64,000 nucleotides of DNA from Anthonomus grandis grandis. Taxonomy: Eukaryota > Arthropoda > Insecta > Coleoptera > Curculionidae. The notes under the pieces are model-generated. The model was not told the DNA's origin. It saw only the letters and a list, made by a program, of their open reading frames with translations, and searched no databases. Shown in pieces: positions 1-12,420 of the stretch. The stretch is taken from positions 19,695,167 through 19,759,166 of the forward strand of contig NC_065547.1 in the NCBI RefSeq assembly GCF_022605725.1, written 5' to 3'. Position 1 is the first letter of the stretch. Each line of letters opens with the position of its first letter. The translations under genes and the position numbers were made by a program.

Positions 1-98
1 AAAGCATATTTAAAAAAGGAAATATATGCCCTTTGTATAATGTCTGAGACCTGACCTGACCTTTTTTGCGCAATTAGTAAATTGTAAGACCACCCCCT

Positions 99-115
99 CC
101 CCCCCCCCCCCCCCC
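99..115. repeat. Poly-C tract
   Basis: Seventeen consecutive C in otherwise AT-rich sequence. It follows a short C-rich lead-in at 91-98. The length is likely to vary between individuals and between sequencing reads. Confidence 0.9.
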
Positions 116-1857
116 ACTTCTATATTAAGATCTAACATTAATCGATCCCTACACTTACCGAAGATTTAAGTAGTCGGCCGCCATATTAGACTTCCAACTT
201 TTAAAATTTTCCGACAGATGACGCAAGTAACAGGTTATTTATAAATCGTTAGTTTCGTAAAAGTCCACCGTTAGCTGTAGCACCACTGTAAGCTGTGGGA
301 AGAGGGGAGGCGGCGGTGGGTAACCAGACGGAAATAAAATTCTGGGAACTATATTTATTTCATTATTTGCCTTTATTTTTGGTTTGTACAGAACCGTGTT
401 GTTTTGAAGGGTATAAATAGACTATAAGCTGTTTGAAAAATTAAAATATTTTTCTTTTTGTATTAGTAGTCAATAAGAAAAATATTTGAATATTGATTTG
501 TTGAACCCAAAAATTATGAAAGGTTTATGTATAAAATTATGAAATGTTGTATATAGGGTGGAATCAGGACAGATATGATTAAATTGCGAATGCTTTCTAA
601 AATTAGGAATATTTTGGTGTTTTTCATTCATAAAAGGAGCACATTTATTTGTCTTTGCTCATCTTATGTTAGGCTTATTTTTGGTGACAGAAATCAGGAA
701 ATCAGTACAAAAGCAATAACAATTTTATTTAATAAAAGTAATATATTTTTTACTATTTTTATTTAACAATTGAGCTAAAAAAGTTTCTCTTTTTTATATC
801 CTTTTTTCATTCGCTTTTTTCTGATATTATTTAAAGCCGTAGAACAAAATAATTAAACACACAATAAATTACTCACCTATTCATGGGGATTATTTGACCC
901 TACGAAGTTTCATTTATTTTCCGACTTATCAGCATAAAATAACACAACCTTGCTATAGTTTTATTTGAATGGCTGTTACTTTATTGGAGTCGCTGTGATA
1001 ATTTTACTACAAAATGTTTTTGAAGAAAATATTCGTATAGAGCTGTGATTTTAAGACTCAAAAGTTAGAGGTTCAGTTAGGTCATATCAAAGTTGCGTCA
1101 TTTGATGCTTATCCAAATAAAATTTAAAGGTTTTAATTTAATTTTCGAATATTTACGGAAAAAATTCATAATTTTTTTAAATACTTTACTTTTACTTTCT
1201 ACAGGTTTAAAAAAAAAGATTTCAAAATACTACCCCTTTTAAAAGAAAGTGACACTTTTTCATGGTCGCTTTTTTTAACCTACATGATAATCGTGCATCA
1301 TAGGTATCTTTCCTATATAATTTAATTTGAGATCGCTTCAACAGTTATACAAAAAAAAATTCTCGAATATTACAAATAAGCACCTAATAATAAACTAGTA
1401 AATTTATCGTGTTGTGAAAAATATACCATATCATATAAAAAACAATGCGGTCTTTTTGCAAGCCATTGCTTTTTTTGTAAATGTACCTATGACATGGTCT
1501 GCATGCAATTAAACAATGTTATAATTTGTCATATAGCTTTGACCATTGGCTATTTACTGTACATTTATTTTACATTGGCTTTTCCAAGGAAATTATCTTA
1601 ATTTATTTTTAAAATAAAACACAAAAGACTTCTCTGATTAAAAAAATTAACGAGTTTTAATATCTTTTCAAGAAGCAATGAATCGTTTAATAAAGAGAAA
1701 TCCTTTTTTAATCATTCTTTTTTTCCTTTTTTTTTTAATTAATGCATACAATTAAAAAAAAAACATGCGTTAAAAGAGAATTCAATTACCTTTAAAATAA
1801 GGTATCACATTGAAGATTTTAGAAAATAATTCTGAAAAAAAATAATGATTCTCCGAC

Positions 1858-1925
1858 ATATACATATATATACATACATATATATATATATACATATATA
1901 TATTTATTTATCATATGTATATATG
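1858..1925. repeat. TA/TACATA microsatellite
   Basis: Alternating purine-pyrimidine stretch built of imperfect TACATA and TATATA units. Simple low-complexity sequence, with no coding potential. Confidence 0.8.
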
Positions 1926-3942
1926 ATTTTTTTTATATAAAAACCTTACCATTGAAAAATTCATAATCGGAATTAAACCATAAATCACAACGAAAAATTA
2001 GAAATTACTTGTGGAAATTTAAAACTGAAATATTTTTATCAATTCTCAATCTTTTCTGGGATTATTTTGAATCCAACATCCTTTTAGTCCCAAAAAAATT
2101 AAAATTGTTTTTCTTATAGTTTATTTTTTTTTTAACTTTTTTTTCTATATAAGACTTTTTTTGTAAAGCTTAAATTGATTTCAAACAAATAAAGAGTAGA
2201 AGCTGGCTTCCTAGTTAATAAAACATTTATTTATTGGTAATTTTTTAATAAAAGTTTTAATTTTGTTTATGATTGAGTGAATTAAATGTGATTACATTTT
2301 TGATTGATTATTTTGAAATATGATTAATTAGATTTAAAATATTTAAACAGGAAAAAAGTTGCAAAAAAAAAGAGTTAAAAAAACAGCTTCTGACAATGAA
2401 TTTTAAGTCTTCGTTCTGCTTTTTAGAAATCATTAAAATTTAAAATAGATAAGTCATCATTGCATAAAAGGTACCCTATAAGAGTATCACAAATAATAAG
2501 AAAATATAGAGGAATTTCCTTGTAACATTCTTTTCAGTTTTGTTTTAAACAGACTTAATTATTTTCTTTCTGTGTTCTATTTAAGATATTTTTAAATGAT
2601 TAAAAAAAAAGGAATTGTTCCTATAACGGTATCATTTGAAAAAAATAATTAAACTCTAAAAATACAGCTGTTACAATTAAATATATGTATGTTTAAAAAT
2701 GGGCATTTAGGTAAGAAATCTCCATACCTAATATCATTTGTTTGGCTAAAGCAATGTAGGTAGCCTTATAATAAGTGTTGCCTTCATTCCTTTCATATCT
2801 TTTAATGTCTTAATAACTAATGTGCCACCACTGTAGAATATCTAGATTGTGGAATTATTTTAGAACAGAGTTAAATATGTTGATAATCTTTTTTATTAAA
2901 AAAATATTATGATGAGATATAAATATAGTTTTCAATTTCTCCTGTTCATTTCATAAACATATTTTATACAAGTATTTCAAATGTAATATAAGAAAAATTG
3001 AGGGAAACTATTATTACTAAAATTATGAAAAAACCACATTTTGACAAATAACGTTTATTTATTTATTTAATATTTAAACAGAAATATAAAGTAATTTACA
3101 TCGAATTTTAACAAAATAGAAATGCTATATAAATATTAGCACCTAGGTACGCATTACCTGTATGCTCTTGAAAAATAATGCTTCGAGTGTTAATTTCATG
3201 CTAATAGAGTATATTTTGAGAACCAAAAGGTTAAAACAATGAAACTATAGGTTAAAACAAGGCAAGACCAAAGTAAAACTAATTTTAAAATTTTAATTAT
3301 AAAGGAGAATAATTGGCCAATATATAGAGGTGCATGTCCACAGTGTAATTAAAAGTACCTTAATTGAAATGGCACTAAATTTTTAAATTTTCAAAAAATA
3401 TTTGGCAATTACTAGCTTTACCGATAACTATTTATTATCTTTTGATATAGTGTTTTTGTTCTTTGGCTACTCGAGCTTAGTTTCTAATCTTAATGAGAAA
3501 AGGAATATAAATCTCAAAAAAAATATATTTTATTATCAAAAATATGAACTAAGCTATTTAAAAGTTCTAATTGATGTGTCTAACTAATTTGATAGTTAAA
3601 TTTTTTTGTTTAATACTAACATATACATGTATGTAATGAACCCATGCTTTTTAAAAATGGGGCATGTAATTGTAAATTAAGTAGTAATTAAAAGAACAAA
3701 GGTAATAAATAAATAATGTCTATTTACCAATTTTCAAAATTATTTCACATTATATAACCTTCCTAATTAATTACAAATAAACAAGTTACTGAGAAGAATA
3801 AGCAACTTAGGCTTGTAATACTAATTAGTATTACTAATATTAAAGAAATATACAGCTTATTATTAATTTACTCATACACTAGTTTTACACTTACTTATAC
3901 TACACTACACCTTCATAATAATACCTACTCTCGGAGACTAAC

Positions 3943-3949
3943 CTTTAAC
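3943..3949. repeat. Target site duplication, P copy 1, left
   Basis: CTTTAAC immediately outside the left TIR, repeated at 9551-9557 outside the right TIR. Seven bases match when the TIR is taken to start with CGTTG. Classical P elements give 8 bp, so either the family differs or one flanking base has changed. Confidence 0.8.
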
Positions 3950-3979
3950 CGTTGATTGAATATTTGGGAAGATACGCAA
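3950..3979 (+). repeat. P copy 1 left TIR (30 bp)
   Basis: Its reverse complement is present without mismatch at 9521-9550. The next base differs (C here, T when the right end is read inward). This is the expected length for P-superfamily termini. Confidence 0.95.
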
Positions 3980-4227
3980 CCTTATGGGCTAAAGCGTGAC
4001 CGCAAATATGCGTGAAAAATAGATGGCGATTCTCTCCAGTATGCGCGAAAATAATTTCGTCCGTCGCTTCTCATTAGTAATCGGCCGATCATCCCTGAGT
4101 CGTGCGGGAGAGTTTTTGCACAGGTTCGTGTTTGCCGTATTGCAATTTGGTAGTTGTTAAAAAATTTTCTTGGATATCATAATCACAAATAGATAGATAT
4201 ATGTAAATGTGTTTAGTTTGTGAGACA

Positions 4228-4674
4228 ATGGCTCCTTTAGGCAAAATTAATCAGTGTGCGTATCGTGGGTGCAATAATGTAAGAAAATGTAAAAACAATG
4301 TTCTCAGTTTTTTCAAATTTCCGATTTTAAAACCAGTGTTGCTTAACCAGTGGATAGAAAATATAGACAATGCGGAAACATATGTTATGGATGAAAATTT
4401 ATTAAAAAACAAAGTGGTTTGCGAGAAACATTTTGACAAAATATATATTGCAGTAAGTAATAAGCGAAAGAGACTTTAAAAATCAGCTGTACCAATTTCA
4501 TGGAAAGGTATTATTTTTGATATTTTACTGTTTCCTTCCAAATTAGTGTTATAAATTTACTATAAATTATAGAACCGGCCTCTAGAAACACAATTTCTTT
4601 GCCTGATACCTCATGTAATGCTCAAAGCCTTGAGAGTTTAGATGCAAAAGTTTCATCAATAAATTGGGAAAATG
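4228..4674 (+). pseudogene. THAP-domain exons of P transposase, with internal stop
   Basis: N-terminal zinc-binding THAP (C2CH) domain of a P-type transposase, which in this family binds the internal sites near the element ends. The ATG at 4228 follows the context GAGACA. The first zinc-ligand pair is in the motif QCAYRGCNN (Cys10 and Cys15), and the second is in VVCEKHF. A TAA at 4477-4479 interrupts the domain, yet the THAP-typical AVP motif (SAVPISW) follows in the same frame at about 4484-4504. A donor GT at 4508 and an acceptor ending at 4572 join exon 1 to an open exon 2 (4573-4674), with matching phase and a GTAAGT donor after it. Without the stop the exon pair would be intact. I see no acceptable exon 3. 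Confidence 0.85.
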
Positions 4675-5258
4675 GTAAGTAAAGAATATTATAATATTAC
4701 TTAAACTTGACACTTTATTTTTTATAGGCAGATTTTTTTAACTGTTGTATTAAAAGTACATGAGTGGGTATACTTTTAATGCTCATTCTCGTGCTCGCAT
4801 TACTGAAAATATTCCTATTTGCCCTTTTGCATATTTTCAAACCCTTTTACAAGTTGGCGACAAACCTTACCTATTACGACAATAAGTATTATAATATTAT
4901 TATAACTATAATTATTATTATATATTACTTACATATAGACAGGATAATTCTTTTAATGCACAAATGTAAATGGACGATAGATCTCATCATTTTAGGATAA
5001 AAAGTTTGTTTGTTTTTTAGCAAAATTTGGAAATTCTTATTTATTTTAAGAAAGCTTCGCTTTTCAAAAAAAGTTCTACAGCAAACAAATATTTTAAATT
5101 TAACAGGCGACTTAATTTGCTAACTAGAAGATGTTAAAGACGTATCACAAACATTTTTGGGCGGGATAAAGACGCTTTTTATAGGATATTACTTTTTATT
5201 TATAGGGTTTATATTTATATATATAGGTATATATTTATTTATGTAAGATTACTTATAG

Positions 5259-6349
5259 ATAAAGAAAGCAAAACCACAAGAGCATTACCGAAAATTACAA
5301 ATATCCACATAAATCCAAATACTTGGCAAAAAATGAGGGTTAAACTGGCTGCCCAGGTTTTCTCAAATTTATTTGCAGCTGCAATAAAAACATTATTCTA
5401 CTTGCATGCAATTAACAGTGATACTGCCGAAAATACTGCAAACTTTTTAAACAACATTAACACCATATTTGACTCTCTCAATAGTAGAACTTTATTTGGT
5501 TCAAATCCTGATAGACGACCCATATCTACTCAACACCCCACGTCGTTAAATAACTTAAAATTTGGTCTGAAATATTTTAGCTTAATTGAAGTATATGAAA
5601 ATAATAAAAAAAGAAATAATATTCACTGCCTTAACGGATTTATTTGGACCCTTAATTCAGTCCTTGTTTTATTTGAATATTTAACAAACTCTTTTGATTG
5701 CAAATATGTTTTAACTAGGCATCTTAATCAGGATCCTCTAGAAAATTTATTTGCTGTTATAAGAAATAGGTGTGAATACAATGCAAAGCCAAGTGTGCAG
5801 CAGTTTCGAATTGCTTTGCAATGCAACATTAATATTAGGTTGCAAAAATCATTAGACAGTGGAAATTGTGAAGAAGATGTCCAAGATTTTTTAAAATTAG
5901 ACGATAGTCAGACTAGTGAAGAAGTTTTCATTTTAGATATTGAATCCCATAAAAATGTTAATCATTATTATTCCGAAGTTGCATGTACAAGTAGCTCCAT
6001 TTTTTCTGATCTAAAAATTTCAAATTATTTAAATAAAACAGTAAGTTTGGAAACGTGCTCTAATGTTTATGTATCTGGATATTTCGCAAGAATGTTAATA
6101 GAGAAAACAAAGTGTGAAAACAATTGTGAATATTTTTTGAAAAAAGACGAATCAGAAATAAGTGATAAGAAAGAAATATTTGTAATTAATAAAAGCTTTG
6201 CTAAATCAAATAATGTATCTTCTCTAATAAACCCATCAGAGGATTTTTCAAATTTATGTCAAAACACAATAAAATCCTTTAATGAACTTTATCATACTCT
6301 AAAAGTAAATAATAATATATGCAAGTCAATAAAATATTACTATAGATAA
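5259..6349 (+). pseudogene. P-element transposase, C-terminal portion
   Basis: Open for about 363 codons from a splice acceptor (AG at 5257-5258), through an internal ATG at 5333, to the stop at 6349. The segment around residues 130-170 of the ATG-initiated frame contains LNQDPLENLFAVIRNRC. This is the highly conserved LNQD.LEN.F..IR signature of P and THAP9 transposases, near the end of their RNase H-like fold. The earlier catalytic part is not recognisable between 4730 and 5259. The last 130 residues are polar, low in complexity and not conserved in my recall of the family. The frame is unusually clean for this window, so selection or recent activity is possible. Confidence 0.88.
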
Positions 6350-6712
6350 AATAAATATAAATAAACCAAACCTATGTCCACAGCATATTGATAAATTTTT
6401 GCATTTATTAATTAAGACTTTGATTTATAACAACCTAAAATGGGAATCTCAAAATCTTATTAGAAAATCTTTAAAAAAATCTAATTATAAACCTCACAGA
6501 AAATTATCTATTTTATCTACAAAAATCAATCCGAACTCTTAAAGATATTGTCTCTTCATGTCTATGAGAGCCATTTTCTCTTTTTCTTTTTTTTACTTTA
6601 AGAAAATTTTAAATCAATATATTATGTTTATGGTCTTTAGTGTTTTAAGTATTTTCAATAATTGTTTTCATGATGAAATTCATTCATGAAAAAGATAAAA
6701 ATAAAGCTTAAA

Positions 6713-7145
6713 AAGCCTTTAAAGTTATTGAGAAACTGGTTATAGTACGAATGGTAGCTTTCCTAATTAAAAAAAATAACATATTAAATGAATGTCGAGT
6801 AATGTTTTCATTCCTGGAGAGATTATATTTGAGCTTGAAGAAGGTCACTTTGCTGCAGCGGTATTCTGCGACTTCTCTAAAGACTTTGACTGTGTCAACC
6901 ATGGAATACTGCTCGGTAAGCTTTCTAGATATGGGTTTAGGGGAGTTGCTCTAGAATGGTTAAAATTTTGTTTTGTTAGACAGAAAAAAGTTTGTTTGGC
7001 CAAATGGCAGTTTGTATGAACTTTGTGTAGTAAGCAGGGTTCGTTTCTCGGTCCTATTTTGTGCCTAATTTATATCATAGAAGTACCATGTCAACAAGTA
7101 GGTACCATGTATTTATGAATAAAGTATGTTTTGAATTTTTTGAAA
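6713..7145 (+). pseudogene. LINE RT remnant nested in P copy 1 (internally deleted)
   Basis: Fragment of a Jockey-clade-like non-LTR reverse transcriptase. Motifs seen in two frames include EKLVIVRMVAFLIKKNNILNE and then VFCDFSKDFDCVNHG, the RT motif A region of this clade (usually DFSKAFD). It breaks off near 7060, where sequence matching 11160-12219 of the second P copy is missing. It resumes with the LINE 3' end, including AATAAA near 7120. The LINE lies within the P element downstream of the transposase. Confidence 0.85.
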
Positions 7146-7252
7146 TTCGAAATTGTATTTAAAAGAGAGAGAGGTATATAATATTTAATAGGGATGATTC
7201 TAACTACTCACTAGAAATTACCTCGTTGAAAAAGTAATTAAAAGGGTTATTC

Positions 7253-9375
7253 AAATCTGCAAGTGGCCAACATGGCGTCGACAAGAAGAAACAAAGTTGA
7301 TTATGACTCTCTAAAGAAGGAACGTCGTATTTAAAAGTTAAAGATGTTAACTTGTAAATGAGAGAAAGTGTTTACAACAATGTATAAATGATTTTATTGT
7401 ATATTTTCAAATAACGCCAGAAAAAAATAAAAAACCATTTTGCCAAATTTCACCTTTTTCCTGAATATTAGGAAGTATTTGGCATTTTTCCAATTTTTAG
7501 ATTGCATTTATTCAATCATTGCATTTATATTGCGCAACTTTCGCCTAATTAAACCATTTACTGCTCATCCTTATTTTGGACATCCTGTATAATCGCGATG
7601 AGACCCTTCATACTGTTAAACAAAATATTGTTTTTTTTTCTTATTTACTTTTTCTAGTTTTAAGAATTAGTAATTAATTGTTTGCCTGTATTGCAAATTA
7701 AAATGTGGCCTATTTTCTATATTTTATAGTGTTTTTACACCCTTATTCAAAACCTTTTAAATTTTGCGATTTTATTTTTATATTAATTTCAGTTAAAGGT
7801 ATCTATTTTTCAATATTATTGTCCAAAAAAAGTGTACTTCACAGATCTCACTACCCTTTGTTAAAAGTTAAACCTAAGTTTTTGAGATATTGGCTGGTTT
7901 CACAAACCCGTATTGTCAAAAATCACATTACGGGCTACTTTTTGCAAAAAATTATTGACTCTAAAAAACTATAGTACCGTATATAGATATTAAATCTTTA
8001 ATTATTTAATTTACTCTTTATATTTACGTGAAAACTACCTATATCATCACCTTTATTTAATATTTTTGTTAATTTTCTAATTAATAAATAAAAGCTTATT
8101 GAATTTTTGTTTTGTTTTTATTTATTTATTTTTATCTCAAAAAAATATTTTGGTAAGTAATTAATTATTTGTTAATAAAATTTAAGTTGTAAGAGATAGG
8201 ACCTTCCAATACATTACTTGACCACCACATTTATCTAGTTATTTATGCAAGATCACAGCGCATATCGGCAATAACAAAACGGCCGGGCGCCCAAAGATTC
8301 CCGCGTCGTTAAACTGCAAATGGTCAATATAGCGCCGACAAAGAAAAACAAAGTTGATGATGGCTCTTTAAAGACAGAACGTCGTATTTTAAATTTAAAG
8401 GTGTCAGGCGAGAAAAAGTGGTCACAATAATCTATTCATTTAATAAATACTTTTGTCATATATTTTGAAATAACGCCAGAAATAAAAATAAAATGATTTT
8501 GCCAAATTTCAGTTTTTTGCAAAATTTAGGAAGTATTTAGATTTTATTATAAAAGGACACTATATTGCTCAACTTTCCTCTAATTATACCACCTCTATTG
8601 ACGTCCTGTATAACCGTGATGCGGGGTCTTTAAACAAAATGTTTTTTTTTTTGTTACTAGGTATCTTTTTATAGTTTTAAGTATAGTTGTAATAACTGGT
8701 AATTGAGAATTTTTCTGTGTCGCTTAAAACTTAAAATGTGGCCTATTTTCTATTTCTATTAACATCCTCACTCACAACCCCTTACTTTACAGATCTCACT
8801 ACGCCGCACAATTTTTCAGATATTGAATCACATGACAAAATGGGTTACTTTTTACAAAAAATTATTGATCAAGAAGTTATATTACCATCGGTATTAAGTC
8901 TTATGAATTATTTCAATTATTCTTTATAATATTTACGTAAAACCTACTTATATCTTAAAATTTGTTCCACATATTTTTTGTATATTAGTTTTTAGTTAAT
9001 TAAGTGCAACGGGCTTTTTATTTAAAAATTTGACCCTCTTGAACACAAAATGGAGGAAACATAATGTTTGTTGGAATTATAACTTGTATTAAACTTTGTT
9101 GGTAATTTTGTAAAAATAGCTTTTTATATATATTTTTGTATTAATTTTTGTCTCAAAAACATATTTTGGTAAGTAATTATTTGTTTATAAAATTTAACTT
9201 TTAAGAAATGTCAAATGCCTCCGTCCTTAAGTTTATCAGTTATCACTTGACCACCACATAAATGACATCGTGTTGTATGTTCAAAAAAAATAATAAAAAC
9301 ATAGTTGGCAGCATCATCCCATATCTTAAAAAAATATCCAACACGGCCGCGTAACCGGAGATTCCAGCGTCATTG
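7253..9375. repeat. Diverged ~1.06-kb tandem duplication inside P copy 1
   Basis: Two non-coding units in tandem, about 7253-8310 and 8311-9375. Matching landmarks are the GCAA.TGG.CAA start, AACGTCGTATTT, AACGCCAGAAA, TTTGCCAAATTTCA, the TGAGACCC/TGCGGGGTC segments and a shared CGGCCG-rich end. No protein-coding potential is evident. The same arrangement is present in the second P copy, so the duplication predates the split. Confidence 0.8.
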
Positions 9376-9520
9376 AAAACCTGACTCAAAGAAGCCAAAA
9401 GCCAAATCCACGCAGCTAAAATAAATCGTTCCTAGATTTGACGCTGCGCGGCAGCACCTGACGGTGCACGAAACTGAACGGCAATCCGATAGTCGACCGG
9501 GTACACTTTTTAACACAGGA

Positions 9521-9550
9521 TTGCGTATCTTCCCAAATATTCAATCAACG
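9521..9550 (-). repeat. P copy 1 right TIR (30 bp)
   Basis: Perfect inverted match of 3950-3979. It is followed directly by the CTTTAAC duplication at 9551-9557. Confidence 0.95.
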
Positions 9551-9557
9551 CTTTAAC

Positions 9558-10190
9558 TGAACTTGCTAAGTCAAAATTTTGCTTGGTTTGGCATGAAGAA
9601 GTCACTATCAATAACATCATTAAAGTTCACACATATTTATTTTGTATTTTTCTGCTATTAATCCAGATACTTTGATCCTTGCACTAGTTTCTCACAAATA
9701 ACAAATTTCGAAATTTGCTAAATAAACAAGTGTTAATCCATATTTTCCATGAAAATTCACAATTAGTGTTGCAACCCACAATTTTTGCCCAATTGTATAG
9801 GTTTTATAACAAAATAACATTCACATTTTAGTTTGTAAAGTAAAAAGTTTAGAAATTGCAATTGGATAAGATCCAAAATAAACAAAACAAAGCAAACTAA
9901 CCTGACTTTGTTCGGATTTGAATGTGGCGCCATCCTTTAAAAACTGCTTGAACGTTTTAAATACAGTTTTATTCGAAAAAATCAATAAAGCAAGGAAATC
10001 GGAAAAAAGTATTATTTAAAAGAATTTTTCATCAGATTTGCCTGAAATTCGGCACACAGATTCTCGCATATATTCCGCACAGACTCACTATTTTGTTTTG
10101 TGATATTTGATCTGGTTATCTTAAAATTTAATAAACTGTAAATAAAATACCATCGGTAAAACCGGCAACGACGTGAAAACCCCGACCAAG
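9558..10190. other. Spacer between the two P copies
   Basis: About 630 bp of AT-rich DNA outside both P elements. No coding region, repeat end or RNA gene was recognised. The 3' end (10130-10190) is somewhat more GC-rich. Confidence 0.6.
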
Positions 10191-10197
10191 ATGCAAG
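10191..10197. repeat. Target site duplication, P copy 2, left
   Basis: ATGCAAG directly outside the left TIR and again at 14373-14379. The match extends to GATGCAAGC if the outer C/G of the TIR is counted as target. Assigning CGTTG as the element start gives 7 bp, the same as copy 1. Confidence 0.8.
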
Positions 10198-10227
10198 CGT
10201 TGATTGAATATTTGGGAAGATACGCAA
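10198..10227 (+). repeat. P copy 2 left TIR
   Basis: Same 30-bp sequence as the left TIR of copy 1. Its inverted partner is 14343-14372. Confidence 0.93.
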
Positions 10228-10814
10228 CCTTATGGGCTAAAGCGTGACCGCAAATATGCGTGAAAAATAGATGGCGATTCACTCCAGTATGCGCGAAAAT
10301 AATTTCGTCCGTCGCTTCTCATTAGTAATCGGCCGATCATCCGAGTCGTGTGGGAGAGTTTTTGCACAGGTTCGTGTTTGCCGTATTGCAATTTGGTAGT
10401 TGTTAAAAATTTTTCTTGGATATCATAATCACAAATAGATAGATATATGTAAATGTGTTTAGTTTGTGAGACGATGGCTTCTTTAGGCAAAATTAATCAG
10501 TGTGCGTATATTAATTAAGACTTTGATTTATAACAACCTAATATGGGAATCTCAAAATCTTATTAGAAAATCTTTAAAAAAATCTAATTATAAACCTCAC
10601 AGAAAATTATCTATTTTATCTACAAATCAATCCGAACTCTTAAAAATACTGTCTCTTCATGTCTATGAGAGCCATTTTCTCTTTTTCTTTTTTTTACTTT
10701 AAGAAAATTTTAAATCAATATATTATGTTTATGGTCTTTAGTGTTTTAAGTATTTTCAATAATTGTTTTCATGATGAAATTGATTCATGAAAAAGATAAA
10801 AATAAAGCCTAAAA

Positions 10815-12303
10815 AGCCTTTAAAGTTATTGAGAAACTGGTTATAGTACGAATGGTAGCTTTCCTAATAAAAAAAATAACATATTAAATGAATGTCGAGT
10901 AATGTTTTCATTCCTGGAGAGATTATATTTGAGCTTGAAGAAGGTCACTTTGCTGCAGCGGTATTCTGCGACTTCTCTAAAGACTTTGACTGTGTCAACC
11001 ATGGAAATTGCTCGATAAGCTTTCTAGATATGGGTTTAGGGGAGTTGCTCTAGAATGGTTAAAATTTTGTTTTGTTAGACAGAAAAAAGTTTGTTTGGCC
11101 AAATGGCAGTTTGTCTGAACTTTGTGTAGTAAGCAGGGTTCGTTTCTCGGTCCTATTTTATTTCTATTGTATATAAATGACCTGGCGTTTCTCCAGATAA
11201 GGGGATTCTTCACTATTTTTGCAGATGACACCACTATCTTATGGGCAGACAATAATAAAAGCACATTAACAAAAAAAATTTCTAAAGATTTATTAATGAT
11301 TAAACAGTGATTTGATGCTAATTTGTTGTCTTTAAACATAGATAAGACTAAATTGTTAAGTTTTTATGTTCAGAGCAGTTCATGATTCACAAGAAAGAAT
11401 TGGAAGTGAATAATTTTAACAGATTTCTTCGAATTGTTATCGATCATAAACGTAAGTTTTATGGAGATATGTCAGGAGGCAAAAACTGGCTAGACGATGT
11501 TATACTGTTAGAGTGGTTTTAAATGAACTGAGATTGATATCTGCAAAAACGGTCTATTTTTTTTTGTCGAAAGTTGGAACTTACTTTCATACAAAAATAC
11601 CTACAGTATAGAATAACATTTTGGAGTTGCATTAGTAAACGGCTTTTTGACTCGATGTTTGTTTTTAAAAAACGAGCCATTAAATATATGTGTCATAAAT
11701 CTCCACAGGACATGCAGACCCCTATTTAAAGATACTTTCCTTGTGTTGCTTGTTTATTGTTGAGTCTGCTTGCCTAATATATAAAAAATATAAATTGTAT
11801 CTTCAAAATAATGGCTCCTTAAAACGTTATAATATCAGAAAAGAATACAATATTCCAATGCCCATCCCGAAAAGTGAACTAAGAATTCTCTTATTTACTT
11901 GAGCATAAAAATTTTTAATCATTTTCCAAATGTCATAAAAGTCTATAGAAGTTCTCCTCGCCTTAAAAAGGTCTTAACGAAACTTCTTAAAAGCAAGTAT
12001 TTTTATAGCATTAGAATTTTTTTAAGATAGTTAGGAACAGGCCAATCGTATATAATTAGTTTTTAGTAAAGATGTAAAGGTTAGAATTTGTGATGTTACT
12101 CTAAAAAATTTTTAAGTCGTCTTGCTTTGAAATTGAAAATACATTATGTGTTTATACTAGTATGTTGAACCCACTATTGTGTATTGTTTTTAAATTATGT
12201 GTTAGTAATATGTCGATTAATGTGCCTATTTTATATCATAGAAGTACCATGTCAACAAGTAGGTACCATGTATTTATGAATAAAGTATGTTTTGAATTTT
12301 TTG
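10815..12303 (+). pseudogene. Jockey-like LINE RT and 3' end nested in P copy 2
   Basis: Remnant of a non-LTR reverse transcriptase spread over several frames. It shows RT motif A (FCDFSKDFDCVNHG), then GSFLGPILFLLYINDL (motif B region), then FADDTTILW with the catalytic FADD at about 11218-11235. The C-terminal region near 11700-11800 is also Jockey-like. The 3' end has AATAAA at about 12279. At least one frameshift and several stops are present, so it is inactive. The same LINE is in copy 1 with an internal deletion, so it inserted before the copies separated. Confidence 0.88.
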
Positions 12304-12420
12304 AAATTCGAAATTGTATTTAAAAGAGAGAGAGGTATATAATATTTAATAGGGATGATTCCAACTACTCACTAGAAATTACCTCGTTGAAAAAGTAATT
12401 CTTGTTGTAAAAGGGTTATT

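Larger units (their letters stand above)
1..3949. other. AT-rich intergenic sequence, no gene seen
   Basis: No reading frame here resembles a protein family, and the short open frames have the skewed composition expected of random AT-rich DNA. It holds a run of 17 C at 99-115 and an impure TA/TACATA microsatellite at about 1858-1925. Many A and T homopolymers occur. No transposon end, promoter or RNA gene could be identified. Confidence 0.7.
3950..9550 (+). mobile_element. P element, copy 1 (retains THAP and transposase)
   Basis: A 5.6-kb DNA transposon of the P superfamily. Both ends carry a perfect 30-bp terminal inverted repeat (3950-3979 and 9521-9550, starting CGTTGATTGAATATTTGG), close to the 31 bp of the Drosophila P element. 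The 7-bp sequence CTTTAAC lies directly outside each end. Inside, in order, are a THAP DNA-binding exon, the C-terminal half of a P-type transposase, a LINE reverse-transcriptase remnant and a ~1.06-kb non-coding sequence present twice in tandem. The THAP frame has a stop, and the transposase section between the THAP exons and 5259 is not recognisable. The copy is therefore probably not autonomous. Confidence 0.93.

Noticed and set aside
4764..5000. Hydrophobic 78-codon open frame inside P copy 1
   Set aside because: Composition is that of AT-rich intron-like DNA, with no homology to P transposase. The true exon starts at 5259.
9558..10190. A solo LTR or further P end between the two P copies
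   Set aside because: No inverted or direct terminal repeats and no match to either neighbour beyond the target duplications.
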